From CAZFYZ01 sp964523735 (lineage in GTDB: Bacteria; Armatimonadota; UBA5829), in assembly GCA_964523735.1 (NCBI GenBank), contig CAZFYZ010000071.1:1-18675 (forward strand): a DNA stretch of 18,675 nucleotides. Direction: 5' to 3'. This document shows positions 14,298 through 18,675 of the stretch, piece after piece. Below the pieces are notes generated by a model. It was not told the DNA's origin and did not search any database. It saw nothing but the letters and a program-made list of their open reading frames with translations. A program made the translations under genes and the position numbers. The number at the start of each line of letters is the position of its first letter. Position 1 is the first letter of the stretch.

Positions 14298-17213
14298 ATG
14301 GTCACTGACAGCTGGCGTCTCGGAGACGTCATCACGTTCTGTTTGGTTGTTTGGGCGGTTATGCTGGCAACCACTAGCAGTGCTGACACGCCTCGTAAGG
14401 TCATCGTGGGTGACGCGAAGCTGAAGCTCATCGTTGAACTTGGTACCGGCGGCCTAATTGAGACTTTTCAAGTCTCGAATGGCGCCTTGACTGGTCTGAC
14501 GGCCACGCCCTGGGCAATGGAGACTGATACGGGCATGATCACTCCCGCGAGTGCCGCGCCGGAGGACGGGAAAAGCAAGCTTACAGGCGAAGCTGCATCG
14601 TTCACCGGAGCCGCCAGCGAACTCGACTGGAAGCTCGACTACCGGCTGATCGCTCCTGGCTTGATCACCAAGACGCTGAGCATAACCCCAAAGAGGGACC
14701 TGGTTCTCAAGCAGGTGTCCATGTGGAATGGCAGCTCAGCGGTACCACCTGTCGTTGCGAGCACCTCACTGCAGGACATCGCCGCGTTCTACAGGCAGGA
14801 CGGACGTGGGATCTTCGTCTCTCTGGACTTTCCTTACTCGCGCATAGTCACAGCCGGTCAGGAGACAAGCGTCACTTATCCTCCGTACCAGAAGCTCAAG
14901 GCCGGCCAGATCTACGAGTGCCATTCTATTACCATTGGCGCAACCGAGCTTACCGGCCACGCACGCTATGTCTTTGACGATGGCGAAGTCGATGCCATGG
15001 ACACTTACATGCAGACACGCTTTCTGCTCAGGTTCGATCGCCCAATGTTCTTAAGCGCCTGCATCTACAACCGTTACACCCAGGTCACGGACAAGGGCGT
15101 ATTCCATACGATGAAGGACCATCCGACCCTGAGCTTCAACCAGGACCTGCTGAAGCGCGAGATCGAATTGATGCCCAAGCTTGGAATGGAGTACTATCAG
15201 CTATGGACTGGTCCATTCGACTCGGTTCCGGGCGATCCGGATCCGAAGTTCGTCCACGAGGTTGTGAAGTTCGCCAGGCAGCGCGGCGTGCGGATAGGCG
15301 ATTACTCGGATGTCGGCGGACTGTTCTGCTACCACTACAACGAGTACAGGAACTCCTTGCAGAACCACCCCGAGTGGGGGCTGAAGCACTCCGACTTGTG
15401 CCTGGGAAACCCCAAATACAGCAACTTCTACCGCGATATGGTTGTGGAAAACGACAGGAACTACGGTTTTGAGATCCACTGTCTTGATTTCCTGAACATC
15501 CACGAGTGCAACAACGCCGAGCACGGCCACCCCCTCGGACGGGACAGCATCTATGCTCAGGTAAAGGGCTTGGTGGACATTCTGGAGGGTCTCAACAGCG
15601 TCTCCCCGAATATGCTGACTGAGTCAAACGCAGGCAACTGGGCGGAGTTCCTGCCGAAGCTCGCCTGGACCAATCACAACCTGTATCTGACGGACCCATT
15701 CATTGCCTCGCCCTGGCAGGGGCTGAATATGACCCGGATACTTGATGATGTCCGGCGAGAGCAAATGGTCTCTCTGCATTACTTGCGGTTCATGCCTTAC
15801 AGGAGCTACACCAACTGCCAGTACTTCTTCTGCAACAACTCGATCGTGCCGGACATCCGCAACTACCATTACGGCGCTCTGTCGTCGATTGCAGTCACGC
15901 CGAACCTGTGTCTCGCTGAGATACGCCCGTGGCTTGACAGGCTGAACCCGGAACACAACGCGCAGGTGCTTGCGTTTTACAAGAAATGGACAGACTTCCT
16001 GAAGCACAACTATGACCTCTGGACCAAGACCTACCAGGTGGGCGACAACCCGGGGATGGGGTCCGTGGAGATCTACGGCCATGCCAAGGATGACCACGGC
16101 TTTGTCTTTCTCGTGAACCCGCAATACTGGGACAGGGTCGTCGATGTGCCGCTCGATAGCTCGTTGGGATTCACGGGCAAGGGCAGAGTGGAGATCGCTG
16201 AACTCTACCCGGTGGAGCGGCTAAGACTGACCGAACACGGCACGTCAGTCGCTCTTGGCTCAAAGATATCCGTTAACGTGCCCGCGCAGACTGTGATCGT
16301 GCTGGAGGCCAAGCCGGTTCCCGAGCGAATCGACAAGCCTCGCCTCTACGGGGTCCCAGGAACGATCGAGGCAAAGAACGGCAGCTACTTGATCAAGACC
16401 TCTGGCCCACAGGGGACAACCGAGCGCTGTGCGGTGGTGCTACCTGGCGCTAGCAAGCCGGTTGCCTCCGTCGAGGTCCACGATTACCCCAAGCAGCCTA
16501 AAAGACTCTGGGCGCCAACTCCCGTGAAGATGGTCGCCACGAGCGGCAATGCCACAGCGATGGATGTCACATTCAGACGTGATGCCGCGCCAAACGAGCT
16601 CCGCCAGTGGCAGGTGAAGTCGGGCAGTCTGGCAGACGGCACTGCCGCGGGCTGGACGACCGATCTCAGAGACGCCACCAGCCTCAAGTTCCCGCTGTTT
16701 GTAGATGTCAAGGATGAGACGGTGCAGTTCCCGATGTGGGATGCCGCAGCCGACAAGGCCGGGCTTGGCCCACTCGCCGATTTCTGCGGGGCGTACGTCG
16801 AGAACGCGTTCTACGAGGACCAGGAGACTTGGATCGAGCTCAAGACCGGCGACACGCCGGGTGCGCCGAGAGCAGCTGTTAAGGCCGTTAAGCCGGACAC
16901 CGTATTGCGATCCCTGCCGGAGCTTGCAAAGAGCGGTGACAAGTCCTGGTGGGCTCGGACCAACTTTCACCTGCCGTTTATGTACACGCTGGGCTCCGAG
17001 CCGTTCCTCGACGAGCACACCATTCTCGTGCTGCCGTTTGTGAGGCAGTCGAGGATCGGTCAGGTGAGGGCCTGGATAAACGGCCAACCGCTAGAGGTTC
17101 GGGCGTATCTATATCCTCGCAACCGGAGCTACGCGTGCTTCTACGCCGATCTGGTCGGTACCGCGGCCAAGGGAGGCGACAACACGCTCGTCGTGTACTT
17201 TGAGAGGCAGTAA
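14298..17213 (+). CDS. Secreted glycoside hydrolase-like protein (alpha-galactosidase superfamily, clan GH-D-like)
   Basis: This 971-residue protein starts with a signal segment (residues 1-29, ending TSSA). A beta-sandwich-like part (about 30-270) leads into a TIM-barrel-like centre (about 280-580) with MPKLGMEYYQLWTGPFD, GVRIGDYSDVGG, FEIHCLDFLNI and NMLTESNAGNW. D397 in the CLDFL strand sits where GH36-type enzymes carry the nucleophile, and E442 is a candidate second residue; both are guesses from strand order. A beta domain follows (VEIAELYPVERLRL, VPAQTVIVLEAKP), and beyond about 690 come further beta-rich segments ending in a jelly-roll-like part (VRAWINGQPLEVRAYLYPRN). The ATG at 14298 has GGGAGA seven bases upstream; a longer frame from 14115 crosses the promoter and is rejected. 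Substrate is unknown; galactosides or related sugars are likely. Confidence 0.75.
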   Translation: MVTDSWRLGDVITFCLVVWAVMLATTSSADTPRKVIVGDAKLKLIVELGTGGLIETFQVSNGALTGLTATPWAMETDTGMITPASAAPEDGKSKLTGEAASFTGAASELDWKLDYRLIAPGLITKTLSITPKRDLVLKQVSMWNGSSAVPPVVASTSLQDIAAFYRQDGRGIFVSLDFPYSRIVTAGQETSVTYPPYQKLKAGQIYECHSITIGATELTGHARYVFDDGEVDAMDTYMQTRFLLRFDRPMFLSACIYNRYTQVTDKGVFHTMKDHPTLSFNQDLLKREIELMPKLGMEYYQLWTGPFDSVPGDPDPKFVHEVVKFARQRGVRIGDYSDVGGLFCYHYNEYRNSLQNHPEWGLKHSDLCLGNPKYSNFYRDMVVENDRNYGFEIHCLDFLNIHECNNAEHGHPLGRDSIYAQVKGLVDILEGLNSVSPNMLTESNAGNWAEFLPKLAWTNHNLYLTDPFIASPWQGLNMTRILDDVRREQMVSLHYLRFMPYRSYTNCQYFFCNNSIVPDIRNYHYGALSSIAVTPNLCLAEIRPWLDRLNPEHNAQVLAFYKKWTDFLKHNYDLWTKTYQVGDNPGMGSVEIYGHAKDDHGFVFLVNPQYWDRVVDVPLDSSLGFTGKGRVEIAELYPVERLRLTEHGTSVALGSKISVNVPAQTVIVLEAKPVPERIDKPRLYGVPGTIEAKNGSYLIKTSGPQGTTERCAVVLPGASKPVASVEVHDYPKQPKRLWAPTPVKMVATSGNATAMDVTFRRDAAPNELRQWQVKSGSLADGTAAGWTTDLRDATSLKFPLFVDVKDETVQFPMWDAAADKAGLGPLADFCGAYVENAFYEDQETWIELKTGDTPGAPRAAVKAVKPDTVLRSLPELAKSGDKSWWARTNFHLPFMYTLGSEPFLDEHTILVLPFVRQSRIGQVRAWINGQPLEVRAYLYPRNRSYACFYADLVGTAAKGGDNTLVVYFERQ

Positions 17214-17242
17214 GGCGTCGGCAGCGCGGCCTATTCGAAGTA

Positions 17243-17258
17243 GCTCACGCTCGTGAGC
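17243..17258. repeat. Short palindrome after the GH-D-like gene
   Basis: GCTCACG (17243-17249) and CGTGAGC (17252-17258) form a 7-base perfect inverted repeat with a 2-base gap, 30 bases after the plus-strand stop. It could be a small 3'-end hairpin; no T-run follows. Confidence 0.35.
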
Positions 17259-17271
17259 GCGACCTAACACT

Positions 17272-17332
17272 CGTCACTCTGAACGCAGTGAAGAATCTCT
17301 GGCCCAGATTCTCCACTGCGTTCATATTGACG
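17272..17332. repeat. Long imperfect inverted repeat between convergent genes
   Basis: TGAACGCAGTGAAGAATCT (17280-17298) is mirrored by AGATTCTCCACTGCGTTCA (17306-17324) with one mismatch in 19 and a 7-base loop. Outside a 3-base bulge, CGTCA (17272-17276) pairs with TGACG (17328-17332). The 61-base unit looks like a dispersed, REP- or MITE-like palindrome. It sits between convergent genes, where it could end transcription from both sides, though no T-runs flank it. Confidence 0.7.
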
Positions 17333-17362
17333 GTCACTCGAAGTCCGGACTCGCATTCCTGT

Positions 17363-18675
17363 TCAGCTAGAGGACTCGATACTGCCTGATGGTGTTGGGA
17401 TTGTGCCTGATGCCGACGGGACTATGCCGGTGATCGGCTCCGAACTGAACCTCCTGAACCCAGGCTCGGTCGGTTTCACGCCCAGTACATAGGCGTGCAG
17501 GAAGTAGACCGGAAGCCCAGACCATCCGTGGCAAAGACTGCCGGCGTTATCGAAGTCATCAGCGCCTTTGATCGTCTCCCAGAAGCTCGTCGCGCCCTTC
17601 TCCAGCATGTAGCCCCAGTCCCTCCGGATGTCATCGAACACGAACTGGCCGAACCTATCCGGCTCCTGCAGAAGCGCTTCATACTTGTAGATCGAGTGGC
17701 TCAAGGTCGCGCGAACGACGCCCTCGCCTTCGGCCGCCAATCGCTCTCTCAGCCCGCCCGCAAGGTCTTCCGGGCACGTGCGAGAGACCAGCGCAAGCGC
17801 CTGAGTCAGATCTGCGTAGTGAACGTCTGGCAGCTCATAGGTTCGGTAGAGCCCGGCTGCCTCGTCCCAGAACATGGGGTGAGTCGCGCGCCTAACGGCG
17901 TCAGCCTGTGCGGTGAAGTCGTCCACCTCGCCCGCTTCTCCGCAGTGACGAGCCAGAAACGCCGCCGCGTCTAGCGCCAGGCAGTAGAACATATTCAGCG
18001 GAGCATCGAACCGCAGCTTGGACTCGACCGCGAACTGGGAGCAGTCTTCCCGCATTGTCCCATCAAGCCCCGGCGCCCACTCATAGAAGTGCCAGTAGCG
18101 CTTACCAGTGGGCGACGGCAGCAATCCATCGACCACACTTGCCCTGTAAGCAGCCGCCATTTTGCGCACTATGGCCAGCTGCTTTCGGGCGAATTCCACA
18201 TCGCCGCTGTACAGCAGGTGGTCCGCCACGGCCATTATCCAGGCCATGCTGAAGCAGGGGATAGTGATCGCTATATCCGCCGGCGCGCAGAGCTCAAGAT
18301 AACCATCAGGCTTCAGGCCGCGGCCCAGCAGGTCGAGCGACGCAGCCGGGAATGCGTAATCCCCGAAGCAGTAGTATCCGCACAGGGCCTGGTTGCGCAT
18401 GTCCATCGCGTAGAGTGCTTGCTCCCGCCAGGGGCAGTCTTCATAGTGCTCGTGCATGCACAGGTGCAGGGTGCGGACGCTGGTCTCGTAGATTCGGTTC
18501 CAGAGTTCGTCGCCGCACTGGAACGCCCCGCGCTCGACCACCGGATACTCTACCTTGATCAGCCCCACGTAGTTGATAGTGATTGGCCCCGAGAGTGGGC
18601 TCTCGTTGTTTCGGGGACACCCTGTCCCGAAACCGGGCGAAGTGGGCTTCGGGACAGGGTGTCCCGAAGCAACGC
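17363..18675 (-). CDS. GH78-type alpha-L-rhamnosidase-like protein (partial, N-terminus off the edge)
   Basis: This minus-strand frame is open to the right edge, so only the C-terminal 437 or so residues are seen. They match the alpha/alpha-barrel of GH78-like enzymes: the lead-in GAFQCGDELWNRIYE, the key segment HEHYEDCPWREQALYAMD with its acidic residues, then YWHFYEWAP, GATSFWETI and LCHGWSGLPVYFL. GH78 enzymes remove alpha-L-rhamnose from glycans or glycosides. A GTG at 18568 could serve as start, but it lies inside the conserved ITINYVGLIKVEYPV strand, so the true start is upstream. Between that strand and the edge the frame runs through two TTCGGGACA palindromes without a stop, which is odd for this family. 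The C-terminus (TIPTPSGSIESSS) seems cut a few residues short, just before the inverted repeat at 17272-17332. It may be a damaged gene. Confidence 0.78.
   Translation of the reverse strand, partial: VASGHPVPKPTSPGFGTGCPRNNESPLSGPITINYVGLIKVEYPVVERGAFQCGDELWNRIYETSVRTLHLCMHEHYEDCPWREQALYAMDMRNQALCGYYCFGDYAFPAASLDLLGRGLKPDGYLELCAPADIAITIPCFSMAWIMAVADHLLYSGDVEFARKQLAIVRKMAAAYRASVVDGLLPSPTGKRYWHFYEWAPGLDGTMREDCSQFAVESKLRFDAPLNMFYCLALDAAAFLARHCGEAGEVDDFTAQADAVRRATHPMFWDEAAGLYRTYELPDVHYADLTQALALVSRTCPEDLAGGLRERLAAEGEGVVRATLSHSIYKYEALLQEPDRFGQFVFDDIRRDWGYMLEKGATSFWETIKGADDFDNAGSLCHGWSGLPVYFLHAYVLGVKPTEPGFRRFSSEPITGIVPSASGTIPTPSGSIESSS
18608..18633. repeat. TTCGGGACA palindrome, copy 1 of a pair
   Basis: GTTTCGGGGACA (18608-18619), a CCC loop, and TGTCCCGAAAC (18623-18633) form an inverted repeat with one extra G in the left arm. 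It lies within the open frame of the rhamnosidase-like gene. Confidence 0.65.
18646..18670. repeat. TTCGGGACA palindrome, copy 2 of a pair
   Basis: GCTTCGGGACA (18646-18656), a GGG loop, and TGTCCCGAAGC (18660-18670) form a perfect 11-base inverted repeat. With copy 1, twelve bases away and with its loop reversed, it makes a two-unit element like a BIME. The related hairpin at 12357-12383 shares the core GCTTCGGGAC. Confidence 0.7.

Noticed and set aside
17214..17362. CRISPR-like array or other tandem repeats
   Set aside because: Only single inverted repeats are present; no regularly spaced direct repeats occur here or elsewhere in the window.

Overview
The window looks like a piece of a high-GC bacterial chromosome or metagenomic contig, probably from Armatimonadota or a near relation (Planctomycetota-like groups are the main alternative). 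This is inferred from style, not a marker gene: a pseudopilin-like protein with the FTLIELLVVIAIIAILAAIL leader and a degenerate H-X9-DG tail, a PEP-CTERM protein, large secreted multidomain proteins, and a cluster of glycan-degradation genes.

Layout. Positions 1-664 hold the end of an unknown gene and a signal-less N-acetylmuramoyl-L-alanine amidase overlapping it by GTGA. Positions 665-1694 hold no intact gene but much debris and control DNA: a GC-rich hairpin, a cluster of ATGTAAA-type half-sites, a recombinase-like remnant, the first 51 codons of an M81 (MlrC-type) metallopeptidase, and two divergent sigma70-type promoters with a dyad between them. From 1695 a plus-strand gene set runs to 13969: a DeoR/GlpR-type repressor, a PEP-CTERM protein, a 1156-residue secreted propeller protein, a pseudopilin-like protein, an amidohydrolase, an 1136-residue secreted alpha/alpha-barrel protein with several binding domains, and an SSS-family sodium/solute symporter. 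A 46-codon stub follows. A new promoter then precedes a 971-residue secreted glycosidase-like protein resembling the alpha-galactosidase (clan GH-D) group. On the minus strand, and running off the right edge, is a GH78-type alpha-L-rhamnosidase-like protein.

How it may work. The set reads as a carbohydrate-utilisation locus: secreted or surface enzymes cut a glycan, possibly plant or microbial polysaccharide with galactosyl and rhamnosyl residues; the symporter imports a product; the amidohydrolase may process it; the DeoR-type protein controls expression. The substrate is not shown by the sequence.

The most distinctive feature is a module of about 185 residues (ANLLxNPGFE...IYDDC) present in three of the secreted proteins in different settings: alone with a PEP-CTERM anchor, at the start of the propeller protein, and near the end of the alpha/alpha-barrel protein. 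Its cysteines vary in a way that suggests two disulfides. Also notable are the shared dyad (ATC-N11-GAT type) at two places and a family of TTCGGGACA palindromes, two copies of which lie inside the open frame of the rhamnosidase-like gene.
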